From Mogibacterium sp. (GTDB lineage Bacteria; Bacillota; Clostridia; Peptostreptococcales; Anaerovoracaceae): a stretch of 64,000 nucleotides of DNA. The notes under the pieces are model-generated. The model saw only the letters and a program-made list of their open reading frames with translations, ran no database searches and was not told the origin of the DNA. The translations under genes and the position numbers were made by a program. The DNA lies in assembly GCA_017512365.1 (NCBI GenBank), contig JAFWGQ010000059.1, positions 1 to 64,000 on the forward strand. Direction: 5' to 3'. Positions 42,025 through 49,007 of the stretch are shown one piece after another (within the stretch, counting starts at the first letter, position 1; each line of letters begins with the position of its first letter).

Positions 42025-42315
42025 ATGGCTGAGGATATCAAGAACGTAAACGTCGAAGAAGAGGAGGAAGATATCATTACTCTGGAATTTGACGACGACA
42101 CAGCAGTTGACTGCTATGTGATGGGAACATTCGAGCTTGGCGACAAGGAGTATATCGCCCTCGCGCCGGATGACGGGACGGATGATGTATATATCTACGG
42201 ATATAAGCAGATCAATGACGACGAATTCGAGATCCTGGAGATCGAAAGTGAAGAAGAATTCGATGCGGCTGCTGCTGAATTCGATGCCATCATGTCAGAC
42301 CTCGACGAAGAATAA
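42025..42315 (+). CDS. DUF1292 family acidic protein
   Basis: 96 residues from ATG 42025 with AAAGGAGA upstream. Highly acidic, with the DUF1292 core DIITLEFDDDTAVDCYVMGTFELGDKEYIALAP and YGYKQINDDEFEILEIESEEEFD. This family is common in Firmicutes, and its role is not established. It follows uvrC by 51 nt and precedes two tRNA genes. Confidence 0.85.
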   Translation: MAEDIKNVNVEEEEEDIITLEFDDDTAVDCYVMGTFELGDKEYIALAPDDGTDDVYIYGYKQINDDEFEILEIESEEEFDAAAAEFDAIMSDLDEE

Positions 42316-42325
42316 AAACTTATTC

Positions 42326-42354
42326 TCGACAACTGCGTTTCAATAGTGTATACT
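42326..42354 (+). promoter_or_regulatory. tRNA-Leu promoter
   Basis: TCGACA (42326-42331), exactly 17 nt, then TATACT (42349-42354). It lies 35 nt before the tRNA gene. Confidence 0.65.
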
Positions 42355-42356
42355 AT

Positions 42357-42381
42357 GTGGCGTGCTGAAAGAGCACGCCAC
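42357..42381 (+). other. Perfect 10-bp hairpin in the tRNA leader
   Basis: GTGGCGTGCT and AGCACGCCAC pair perfectly around loop GAAAG. It sits at the expected transcript start between promoter and tRNA-Leu. No T run follows, so it is not a usual terminator; it may be a 5' leader structure. Confidence 0.6.
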
Positions 42382-42388
42382 AAAATAT

Positions 42389-42473
42389 GCGGATGTGGCG
42401 GAATTGGCAGACGCGCACGGTTCAGGTCCGTGTGAGTAACATCGTGAAGGTTCGAATCCTTTCATCCGCACCA
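42389..42473 (+). tRNA. tRNA-Leu (CAG)
   Basis: 85 nt ending in encoded CCA. Acceptor GCGGATG pairs with CATCCGC; anticodon stem CACGG/CCGTG with loop TTCAGGT gives anticodon CAG; a long variable arm and the GGTTCGAATCC T-arm confirm a class II leucine tRNA. Confidence 0.95.
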
Positions 42474-42601
42474 TGAGAAATTGTCCTGGCGACCGGCTCG
42501 TCGCAAGGCGAGTCCGGAGCCATGGAACTTTCTATACGCAGTGCGCCTGCGACTGACAAGCGGCAGTGAAGTCAGAGCAGTTGCGCACGAGCCGTTCATA
42601 A

Positions 42602-42677
42602 GGGGCGTTAGCGCAGCTGGGAGCGCGTCTGACTGGCAGTCAGGAGGTCACGAGTTCGAGCCTCGTACGCTCCACCA
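42602..42677 (+). tRNA. tRNA-Ala (GGC)
   Basis: 76 nt with encoded CCA. Acceptor GGGGCGT/ACGCTCC contains the G3:U70 pair that marks alanine tRNAs. Anticodon loop CTGGCAG in stem TCTGA/TCAGG gives anticodon GGC. The 128 nt between the two tRNAs hold only a CCGGCTCG/CGAGTCCGG hairpin near 42497-42526. Confidence 0.93.
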
Positions 42678-42689
42678 AAATAGTCGTAA

Positions 42690-42721
42690 TATCTTGCAAT
42701 CGCGAGAGTTGCGACTTTTTC
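42690..42721 (+). terminator. Probable terminator after tRNA-Ala
   Basis: A short dyad (TTGCAATCGCGAGAGTTGCG region) followed by CTTTTTC, 15-45 nt after the tRNA. The remaining bases up to 42948 are AT-rich and hold no gene; a ribosome site AAAGGGGG precedes the next ATG. Confidence 0.45.
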
Positions 42722-42948
42722 TTATGCTTTTATTCGTACTGTTAGAGCCATTTCTGCAATCAACAGCGGAGCTCACAGTAGTTTCATAAATAAGCAGGTG
42801 CGCTCCTGTACAGAGGACTTACATGCCCGGGTTTGAGCAGGCTATATTAAATATAGAGAGTTATGGTATAGTGGTAATATAGTGATGTAATTTTCCGGAG
42901 GTCGTATTAGACTAAACTAAAAGCGGATATAGTTTAAAGGGGGTATTG

Positions 42949-43368
42949 ATGAAAGTTTATATTGCTGCTCCTCTGTTTTCAGAGGGAGAACGACAGTTTA
43001 ATATTCAAATAGACAATATTGTCAGAGCATGTGGCCACGAAACTTTTCTCCCTCAGCGAGAGGGAGGCTGTGTGGCAGATCTTCCGGAAAAAATCGATGG
43101 CCTTCCAAAAAGGAAGTATCTTTTCAGGCTTGACTGCGAGCATATGGATTGGTGCGATGCTGTTTTGTTTTTGTTTGATGGAAGAGTTCCTGACGAAGGT
43201 GCCTGCTTTGAGTTAGGATATTGTTATGCCAAAGGAAAACGATGCATAGGATACAAGACCGATGCGCGCTCATTTATTGACGGATACGATAATGTAATGC
43301 TTTACGGAGCGCCTGAGGTCGTTCTTCACAACGAAGATGAGCTAAGAGATTATTTCCGTAAACTATAA
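42949..43368 (+). CDS. Nucleoside 2-deoxyribosyltransferase family protein
   Basis: 139 residues, complete. Begins KVYIAAPLFSEGERQFN, with the substrate loop FLPQREGG, DWCDAVLFLFDGRVPDEGACFELGYCYAKGK (catalytic Glu in the GACFE motif) and C-terminal VLHNEDELRDYF. These enzymes exchange bases between deoxynucleosides in salvage, and related ones serve phage or defence functions. The gene and its upstream region are clearly more AT-rich than neighbours and lie just after two tRNA genes, which suggests acquisition by transfer. An AAAGGGGG ribosome site is present; TTG 42946 is an alternative start. Confidence 0.8.
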   Translation: MKVYIAAPLFSEGERQFNIQIDNIVRACGHETFLPQREGGCVADLPEKIDGLPKRKYLFRLDCEHMDWCDAVLFLFDGRVPDEGACFELGYCYAKGKRCIGYKTDARSFIDGYDNVMLYGAPEVVLHNEDELRDYFRKL

Positions 43369-43515
43369 TCACTCAAATAACAATATTGAGGCAGGGCTGT
43401 CCCTCCATGCCAGAAAGTATATCGCAGTAAATGGTCCTGCTTCTCCGGTCATATGCATGGTCTCGAGGTCGGCGCATTATTGTAAATAATATGGATGAGC
43501 TGTCTGCTGATAATA

Positions 43516-43541
43516 TATAATCACAGTATGAAGAATACTGT
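43516..43541 (+). promoter_or_regulatory. -10 box with overlapping operator-like dyad before the YitT gene
   Basis: TATAAT (43516-43521) is followed at once by ACAGTAT-N5-ATACTGT (43523-43541), a perfect 7-bp dyad covering the expected transcript start. That is a typical repressor site position. The 43369-43515 stretch holds nothing else I can recognise. Confidence 0.5.
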
Positions 43542-43573
43542 TAAATCTATAAATAGAACATTTTTAAGATAGT

Positions 43574-44479
43574 ATGCATCTTACAGAAAGATTTGACACA
43601 CCGGCCAAAAGAAAGCATCTGATCCACCGGATCCTGCTGGTCATAGCCGGCAATATCATTTTTGCGATAGGCGTAAATGTCATAATAACACCGATGAATC
43701 TCTACAGCAGCGGGTTCACGGGCCTTTCGATGCTCATCAGGATGTTTCTTCTGAATATTCTGCATGTGCCGCAGATTCCGGGCGTCAACTACCTCGGCAT
43801 CATCTACTTTGTCATCAATATCCCGCTCTTCGCCCTTGCCTACAAACACCTTGGCAGGGAGTTCTGCATCACCACCATAGCATCGATCGGCATAGCTTCG
43901 CTTGCAATGACACTGGTGCCTGTAGTAAAAAAGCCGATATTCGATGACTACCTCACGGCCTGCCTCGTAGGAGGCATCGTTTCCGGCACAGGAGCAGGGA
44001 TCGTGCTCAGAGGGGGCACATCCGGAGGGGGCCAGGACATCATCGGCATGGTGCTCTCAAAAACTCATCCGAATTTCAGCGTCGGAAGGATAAGCATCGC
44101 CATCAATACCGTGATATACGGCATTTGTTTTTTCCTCTTCGATATACAGACTGTCGTGTACTCGATGATCTATGCTGTGATAAACGCCATAGCTCTCGAT
44201 TATCAGCACACTCAGAACATCAATGTGCAGGTGCTCATATTCACCAAGAAGGAGGGCATTACGGACAAGGTGATTTCTGAGATAAGGAGGGGTCTTACAT
44301 ACTGGAAGGGAGCAGGCGGATACACTGATGAGGATACATATGTTCTGACCACCATGGTGTCGAAGTATGAACTGCCTCATCTGCTCAGCGTCATCCGGGA
44401 GGTCGACCCTGACGCGTTCGTGACAGTCAACGAGGGCACAAGGATATACGGAAATTTTGAGAAACGCTTCACTGAGTAA
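43574..44479 (+). CDS. YitT family membrane protein
   Basis: 301 residues. Five or six helices of the YitT/DUF161 domain (IAGNIIFAIGVNVIITPMNLYSSGFTGLSMLI; GTGAGIVLRGGTSGGGQDIIG) followed by the cytoplasmic DUF2179 domain (QVLIFTKKEGITDKVISEIRRGLTYWKGAGGYTDEDTYVLTTMVSKYELPHLLSVI). Members are widespread inner-membrane proteins of uncertain transport function. It has its own promoter with an operator-like dyad and is followed by a terminator. Confidence 0.88.
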   Translation: MHLTERFDTPAKRKHLIHRILLVIAGNIIFAIGVNVIITPMNLYSSGFTGLSMLIRMFLLNILHVPQIPGVNYLGIIYFVINIPLFALAYKHLGREFCITTIASIGIASLAMTLVPVVKKPIFDDYLTACLVGGIVSGTGAGIVLRGGTSGGGQDIIGMVLSKTHPNFSVGRISIAINTVIYGICFFLFDIQTVVYSMIYAVINAIALDYQHTQNINVQVLIFTKKEGITDKVISEIRRGLTYWKGAGGYTDEDTYVLTTMVSKYELPHLLSVIREVDPDAFVTVNEGTRIYGNFEKRFTE

Positions 44480-44511
44480 AACATAGACAATATTAAAAAA
44501 TCACTGCGGAT

Positions 44512-44540
44512 GGGAGGGCAGGATTGCTCTTCCTTTTTTT
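44512..44540 (+). terminator. Rho-independent terminator after the YitT gene
   Basis: GGGAGGGCA (44512-44520) pairs with TGCTCTTCC (44525-44533), with G-U pairs, around GGAT, and seven Ts follow. A second hairpin (AGGGGTT...AACCCCT, about 44611-44638) lies in the otherwise gene-free AT-rich stretch up to 44717. Confidence 0.75.
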
Positions 44541-44717
44541 GTTTGAAAATGATTATTTCTAAATAGTAGTAGTTGAGAGGGCTCAGACTTTTTCAAAAAA
44601 AAGAAAAGAGAGGGGTTTATCGTGTTTAAAGAACCCCTATTTTAATACCTCGATTTTCAAGAAAGTAGTAGGTGTTGTTAGAGACCAGATTAAATAACCA
44701 CTCTATATATGGCTGAT

Positions 44718-45056
44718 TTAAGCGGGCTCTAACATGTAGCCCGGCTCAGACAGATCGTTGTTTTCTGAGACTGAGCGGACGACGTGACCATCGATCGCTA
44801 CATCACCAGAGCATTCGTCTATGAGCATCTGCTCGAATGCTTTGACAGGATGACCTTTCATCCCAAGCTCTTTCAGGAGCGATGAAAGAGCTGTGTATCC
44901 CATTTTGAATGACAGATCATCGTAGTACAGAGTAAGTACGCTTTCTCTGCAGAACTCATCGATCTGGTCTACATACAGAAAGCCATTAACGCACATGATC
45001 ATCGCGTAGCAGTATATCTGCACGGCTCTCTTGGCGGGAAATACCCTGCAGAGCAT
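44718..45056 (-). pseudogene. Transposase remnant (IS4/IS1634/IS5-like)
   Basis: 112 codons reading VQIYCYAMIMCVNGFLYVDQ, then SLLKELGMKGHPVKAFEQML and DECSGDVAIDGHVVRSVSENNDLSEPGY. The DGHVVRS...NDLSE stretch resembles the first catalytic Asp (DG) region of DDE transposases of the IS1634 type. Only about a fifth of a full enzyme is present, without a proper start, the second Asp or the Glu, and no terminal inverted repeats are recognisable. It is a dead fragment in the AT-rich zone near the tRNAs. Confidence 0.65.
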
Positions 45057-45073
45057 TTTCAGGATATCTGCGC

Positions 45074-45093
45074 GCCGCCTCGCAAGAGGCGGC
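45074..45093. terminator. GC-rich hairpin, possible terminator
   Basis: GCCGCCTC, tetraloop GCAA, GAGGCGGC: an 8-bp perfect stem with a stable GNRA loop, followed by CTTTAC. The T run is short, so terminator activity is uncertain. Confidence 0.45.
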
Positions 45094-45200
45094 CTTTACT
45101 TATATCCGGCTGCTTGCCGTGTCAGCGTCTGACGCGTAAAATATATGTACTGATATTCGCGGCCCGGGCGGCCGGCCTGGTTCAGAAGGGTACGTAAAGC

Positions 45201-45578
45201 ATGACCGGCATAGACATTTTTTTCGAAATGCTTAAGGAAGTGTGCGACGAGCTGCCGGATGAGTTTTTCAGAGAACTGCATCACGGAGTCCAACTCGCGG
45301 AGGAGACAAAGATATCGCCGCACTCGAAAAGAGGCGATGACCTGGTTATAATGGGTGAGTACCACAGATCGCATCTGGGCAACAGGATAACCATATACTA
45401 CGGTTCTTTTGCGAGGACATGCCGGTGGATGAGCGATGAACAGCTGAAAGACAGGCTCAGGGAGGTTGTCCGCCACGAATTCCGTCATCACATGGAGAAT
45501 CTGTCGGGGATGTACGGCAGGGATTCGCTGGAGCGCAAAGACAGGGAGGAGCTGCGCAGATACCTGCGGGGCGAATAA
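45201..45578 (+). CDS. Zincin-like metallopeptidase family protein
   Basis: 125 residues, soluble. The active-site helix reads REVVRHEFRHHMENLSG, giving HEFRH as the HExxH zinc motif; the upstream ITIYYGSFARTC strand matches the minimal zincin family seen across Firmicutes and Actinobacteria. Substrates are unknown. Start ATG 45201. It is followed 19 nt later by an FMN reductase gene with a strong ribosome site. Confidence 0.8.
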   Translation: MTGIDIFFEMLKEVCDELPDEFFRELHHGVQLAEETKISPHSKRGDDLVIMGEYHRSHLGNRITIYYGSFARTCRWMSDEQLKDRLREVVRHEFRHHMENLSGMYGRDSLERKDREELRRYLRGE

Positions 45579-45597
45579 GGATAAGAGGAGGATTATC

Positions 45598-46110
45598 ATG
45601 AAGATCACGATTTTAAACGGAAGTCCGAGAACTGCCAGTACTGCAGCCATGGCAAAAGCGTTTGCGGAAGCTGCTGAGGCGGCGGGGCATGAGGTAGAGA
45701 CGATACACGTCGGCAGGATGAATATCGCCGGCTGCAAGGGCTGCGAGTATTGCCACACAAAGGGCGAAGGAAAGTGCATCCAGCAGGATGACATGGAAAA
45801 GGTGATGCCGGCATATCTTGAAAGCGATATGATCGTATACGCGTCGCCTGTATATTATTTCGGGATGTCAGCGCAGATGATGGCGGCGATACAGAGGATC
45901 TACTGCATAGGAAAGCCGGCGAAGGCCACAAAGGCAGCTCTGCTGCTGAGCTCGGCATCCCCGGGCGTGTATGACGGAGCAATATGGACATATAAGGCCA
46001 TGCTCGAGTATACCGGCCTGAAGGACATGGGCATAATCACTGCAAACGGTGCTGAGGGCGGTCCGGATACAAAGCTGGATCAGATCCGCGAGCTCGCTTC
46101 AGGCCTTTAG
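45598..46110 (+). CDS. NADPH-dependent FMN reductase/flavodoxin-fold protein
   Basis: 170 residues from ATG 45598 (AGAGGAGG upstream). Flavodoxin-like fold of the iron-sulfur flavoprotein group: ITILNGSPRTASTAAMAKAF (FMN phosphate loop), CKGCEYCHTKGEGKCIQQDDM with a Cys-rich strand, YASPVYYFGMSAQMMA. The CxxCxxC arrangement may bind a metal or form disulfides. Likely reduces flavins, quinones or other small oxidants. It overlaps no gene but leads into the pyrophosphatase gene by 2 nt. Confidence 0.8.
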   Translation: MKITILNGSPRTASTAAMAKAFAEAAEAAGHEVETIHVGRMNIAGCKGCEYCHTKGEGKCIQQDDMEKVMPAYLESDMIVYASPVYYFGMSAQMMAAIQRIYCIGKPAKATKAALLLSSASPGVYDGAIWTYKAMLEYTGLKDMGIITANGAEGGPDTKLDQIRELASGL

Positions 46111-46112
46111 AC

Positions 46113-46478
46113 ATGCCCCTGATAACGGTACCACAGGCTATGAAACAGGAAACTATAGACAGGATAAGGAGATTCACTTCCGACAGAGACTGGGAGCAGT
46201 ACCATACGCCGGCGAATCTCGCCAAGAGCATATCGATCGAGGCCAATGAGCTTCTCGAATGCTTCCAGTGGAGCGATACTGACTACGACCTCGGGCATGT
46301 CAAAGAGGAGCTTGCCGATGTGATGGTATACTGCCGCAACATGCTCGACGAGCTGGGCCTCGATGAGGATGAGATAGTGAACGACAAGATGTCAAAGAAC
46401 GAGGCGAAGTACCCTGTCGAACTGGCGAAGGGAAGCGCAGAGAAATACACTGAACTGAAGAAGAGATCAGGGAGATAG
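46113..46478 (+). CDS. MazG-like nucleotide pyrophosphohydrolase
   Basis: 121 residues, all-alpha NTP-PPase of the short MazG/dCTPase type: WEQYHTPANLAKSISIEANELLECFQW with the EANEL metal motif, then VKEELADVMVYCRNMLDELGLD with the EExxD motif, and NDKMSKNEAKYPVE. It hydrolyses (d)NTPs to monophosphates for pool cleaning. Start ATG 46113; ATG 46140 is an alternative, and neither has a clear ribosome site, so coupling to the upstream gene 2 nt away is likely. Confidence 0.85.
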   Translation: MPLITVPQAMKQETIDRIRRFTSDRDWEQYHTPANLAKSISIEANELLECFQWSDTDYDLGHVKEELADVMVYCRNMLDELGLDEDEIVNDKMSKNEAKYPVELAKGSAEKYTELKKRSGR

Positions 46479-46491
46479 AAAGGGGGTGCCC

Positions 46492-46926
46492 ATGGCAAAA
46501 AAAGACAGGCGGATAAAAGGCTGCCCTAATGTAAACTGCCCGGATTTCATGGAAAAGAAGAAGTACGGCACGGATGATCATTACTGCAGAAAGTGCGGCA
46601 CGCCGCTGGTCTTTGTCTGCGCAAAATGCTACCGGCCTTTGAAGGATATCGAAGGACTGAGGATATGTCCGGACTGCAAGGGAAAGCCTGAGAAAAAGGT
46701 GACCCATGCCGCAAAAAAAGCAGGGAAAACAGTAAAAAAGAAAGCCGAGCAGGGAGCTTTTATCGTGAAGCAGAAAGCGCCTGAAGCTCTGGAGACTGCA
46801 AAAGTGCTGGCCCGGGACAAGAACGTTCGCAGAGCCGCGACCATCGTTGCGGTCACTGCCGCGGAAACAGTGAAGAATCCGAAGGTGAAGAAGATAGCGA
46901 AGATCGTGATAAAAGCCGTGAGATAG
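46492..46926 (+). CDS. Zinc-ribbon protein with Lys-rich tail
   Basis: 144 residues from ATG 46492, with AAAGGGGG upstream. Three Cys pairs form a double zinc ribbon: CPNVNCPD, HYCRKCGTPL, FVCAKCYRPL and ICPDCKG. The second half is a long basic helix (AAKKAGKTVKKKAEQGAF; KNPKVKKIAKIVIKAVR), which suggests nucleic acid or membrane-surface binding. The family is not recognised. It may belong with the following membrane protein, 16 nt downstream. Confidence 0.6.
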   Translation: MAKKDRRIKGCPNVNCPDFMEKKKYGTDDHYCRKCGTPLVFVCAKCYRPLKDIEGLRICPDCKGKPEKKVTHAAKKAGKTVKKKAEQGAFIVKQKAPEALETAKVLARDKNVRRAATIVAVTAAETVKNPKVKKIAKIVIKAVR

Positions 46927-46942
46927 CGGACAAGGGAAAGAC

Positions 46943-47476
46943 ATGCAGACAGGAAAACTCTCGACGAAAGACATAGTGCTGATAGGAGTCTTTGCGGCGA
47001 TACTTCTCGTCCAGAAGGAGCTGCTGGCATTCATCCCGAACGTGAGCCTGACCGTCTTTCTGATCGTGCTGTATTCGAAGGCGTTCGGGGAGAAAAAGAC
47101 CCTTTTTATTCTGCTGGTATATATATTGCTCGATAATATCATCATGGGGAATATGGGCCTGCTTTTCGTGCCGTTCCAGTATGTCGGCTGGGCGCTTATA
47201 CCGCTGCTGCTGTGCACGGTGTTCAAAGGCGTCAATGATCCGCTGCGTCTGGCGTTTCTGAGCGCGCTCTTCTCGTTCCTCTACTGCTGGATCATGGCGA
47301 TCCCGGGGGTGATAGTGATGCATGTGAGCATAGGCGCGTATCTGGCGGCGGACATCACCTTCGAGCTGATACTCGCGGCGTCGAGCTTCGTGTCCGTGCT
47401 GCTTTTGTATAAACCATGCTTCAGGGTGCTGTCTGCACTGAATACCGGGACAGCAGCGAGGACCCGTCGCTCATGA
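46943..47476 (+). CDS. ECF-type substrate-binding membrane protein (S component-like)
   Basis: 177 residues, five to six hydrophobic helices: DIVLIGVFAAILLVQKELLAFIPNVSLTVFLIVLYSKAFG is typical of S components of energy-coupling-factor vitamin transporters. The substrate is unknown. No ATPase or T component lies nearby; group II ECF transporters keep these elsewhere in the genome. Basic C-terminal tail. Confidence 0.6.
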   Translation: MQTGKLSTKDIVLIGVFAAILLVQKELLAFIPNVSLTVFLIVLYSKAFGEKKTLFILLVYILLDNIIMGNMGLLFVPFQYVGWALIPLLLCTVFKGVNDPLRLAFLSALFSFLYCWIMAIPGVIVMHVSIGAYLAADITFELILAASSFVSVLLLYKPCFRVLSALNTGTAARTRRS

Positions 47477-47494
47477 GGAGAGCGTAAGATCCGT

Positions 47495-48088
47495 ATGGAA
47501 GAGATAAATCTGATCACAAGGACGACAGGTCTGGCCATGTCGGTCACGCTGTCGTACATAGATAAAGGAGACACTGTCATTGACGCGACATGCGGAGCGG
47601 GGCAGGATACTGTCGCGCTGGCGAATGCTGCCGGCAGGGACGGCTGCGTGTATGCCTTCGATATACAGGAGGAAGCGATCCGCCGCACAAAAGACAGACT
47701 GCGTGAAAACGGGCTTTCAAACGTGCGCGTCCTGAAGGAGTCCTTTACTTCGGTGAACGATTTCGTTCCCGAAGGCAGCGCGTCCGCTGCTGTATTCAAT
47801 CTCGGATATCTGCCGGGCGGGGACCACAGCATCACCACGACGGCTGATGAGACACTCGAAGGTCTGGCGTGCGCTCTCAGGACGCTCCGCCCGGGTGGCA
47901 TACTTACAGTCGTGATGTACGACGGCCATGACGAGGGCAGGACAGAAAAGCAGCGCGTCATGGAATGGGCAAAGGCGCTCGACCCGAAACAGTATCACGC
48001 GGCATATGTGAACATGCTGAACCAGCGCAGCGACCCGCCGGAGATACTGTGGATAACTAAAAAGAAAAACGGGGTCAGGCCCCGTTAA
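47495..48088 (+). CDS. mnmM: tRNA methyltransferase of the MnmM/YtqB type
   Basis: 197 residues. SAM-binding motif DTVIDATCGAGQDTVALA, acidic strand VYAFDIQEEAI and the family hallmark FNLGYLPGGDHSITT. This matches B. subtilis YtqB, now known as MnmM, which methylates nm5U to mnm5U at the tRNA wobble position. The last codons overlap a terminator hairpin that belongs to the minus-strand peptide gene. The gene symbol rests on motif resemblance only. Confidence 0.75.
   Translation: MEEINLITRTTGLAMSVTLSYIDKGDTVIDATCGAGQDTVALANAAGRDGCVYAFDIQEEAIRRTKDRLRENGLSNVRVLKESFTSVNDFVPEGSASAAVFNLGYLPGGDHSITTTADETLEGLACALRTLRPGGILTVVMYDGHDEGRTEKQRVMEWAKALDPKQYHAAYVNMLNQRSDPPEILWITKKKNGVRPR
48062..48086 (-). 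terminator. Terminator of the minus-strand peptide gene
   Basis: On the minus strand AACGGGG, loop CCTGA, CCCCGTT is followed by TTTCTTTTT, a textbook rho-independent terminator 14 nt beyond the stop of the small ORF. On the plus strand the hairpin lies inside the end of the methylase gene and has a weaker T run. Confidence 0.8.
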
Positions 48089-48099
48089 CTTCAGTTAGC

Positions 48100-48243
48100 T
48101 TACTCTCGAGCTTTGCTCTTCCCTTTTTCTTTTTTTTCGTTGGAGATCTTTTCACGCTGTTCTCCTCCGGATACATTTTCAAGTTCGTCCAGAGTGAACT
48201 CCTGAGTATAGCCATCGTCTTTTCTGACTTCCTTATCTGCCAT
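48100..48243 (-). CDS. Second double-glycine leader peptide (small gene)
   Basis: 47 residues from ATG 48243, with AAGG 8 nt upstream; ATG 48249 is in frame but too close to it. The leader ends in EFTLDELENVSGG, the same L-x-E-L-E-x-V-x-G-G pattern as the peptide at 15230-15433. The core is 20 residues and very polar and basic (EQREKISNEKKEKGKSKARE), without Cys. A TATAAT lies about 55 nt upstream on this strand, and a strong terminator follows the stop, so it is a stand-alone transcription unit. No exporter is adjacent; the C39/NHLM exporters at 21364-26228 are the obvious candidates to process it. Confidence 0.6.
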   Translation of the reverse strand: MADKEVRKDDGYTQEFTLDELENVSGGEQREKISNEKKEKGKSKARE

Positions 48244-48297
48244 TTTCATTACCTTATTTGGGTGTCATTATGGATCCGCGTGGATCTGTCATATGTG

Positions 48298-48303
48298 ATT
48301 ATA
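48298..48303 (-). promoter_or_regulatory. -10 box for the second leader peptide
   Basis: Reads TATAAT on the minus strand, about 55 nt before the peptide's ATG. The -35 region does not match TTGACA. A small dyad ATCC-GCGT-GGAT lies between it and the gene (about 48273-48284). Confidence 0.4.
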
Positions 48304-48459
48304 CCCCGTCATCAGTTATTTCTTCCACAGTATTTACATCTATGCAGCCTATAATGAGACAGGCCCCGGCAAATTCCCGGCAATTTTCTCTCTGAACCTT
48401 TCCTCTGAACCTTTTTGGGCAATTGTTTGTGCTATACTTTTTGCATGGGAGGATCTGCA

Positions 48460-48981
48460 ATGAAAGAACTGATAGATCTGTACACTGTTGACCGCGAGCA
48501 TACCGGCATGACTGCTGTCCGCGGAGAGAAGCTGCCGGAGGATACATACAGGATGGTCGTCCACGTATGCATCTTCAACAGCAAAGGCGAGATGCTGATC
48601 CAGAAAAGGGCCGACGACATCGTCCGCTGGCCGGGATACTGGGATGTGAGCGTCGGCGGCGGAGCAAGCGCAGGCGATGACAGCCGCAGCGCCGCAAAGC
48701 GTGAGGCTCTCGAAGAACTGGGACTGCACATCGATTTCAGCGACAGAAGGCCTGTCATTACGGTGAATTTCCACGATGGATTCGATGACTTCTATACGGT
48801 CGAAATGGACTGCCCGATCGACGGACTGGAGCTGCAGAAGGAAGAGGTCGCTGATGCACGGTGGGCGTCGAAAGAAGAGATCGAAGCGATGATAGATGAC
48901 GGCAGCTTCATACCGTACCAGAAGGACCTGATCAGATACCTGTTATTCGCCAGAGAGGGGCGGGGTACCTGGAATCTGTGA
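48460..48981 (+). CDS. NUDIX hydrolase (isopentenyl-diphosphate isomerase-like)
   Basis: 173 residues. Nudix box in SVGGGASAGDDSRSAAKREALEELGLHID (G-x5-E-x7-REAxEELG pattern with the first Glu shifted), with ILIQKRADD-type strand and WPGYWDVSVGG as in the YfcD/IDI-like group. ATG 48460 has GGGAGG upstream. An in-frame ATG at 48445 lies 6 nt after TATACT (48433-48438) and would give a leaderless form longer by five residues. Substrate unknown. Confidence 0.8.
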   Translation: MKELIDLYTVDREHTGMTAVRGEKLPEDTYRMVVHVCIFNSKGEMLIQKRADDIVRWPGYWDVSVGGGASAGDDSRSAAKREALEELGLHIDFSDRRPVITVNFHDGFDDFYTVEMDCPIDGLELQKEEVADARWASKEEIEAMIDDGSFIPYQKDLIRYLLFAREGRGTWNL

Positions 48982-49007
48982 ACATCCAAATACAAGAGGT
49001 GAAAAGC

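Noticed and set aside
42478..42600. Possible third tRNA between tRNA-Leu and tRNA-Ala
   Set aside because: Only a CCGGCTCG hairpin is present; no T-arm GTTCGA or acceptor pairing can be formed.
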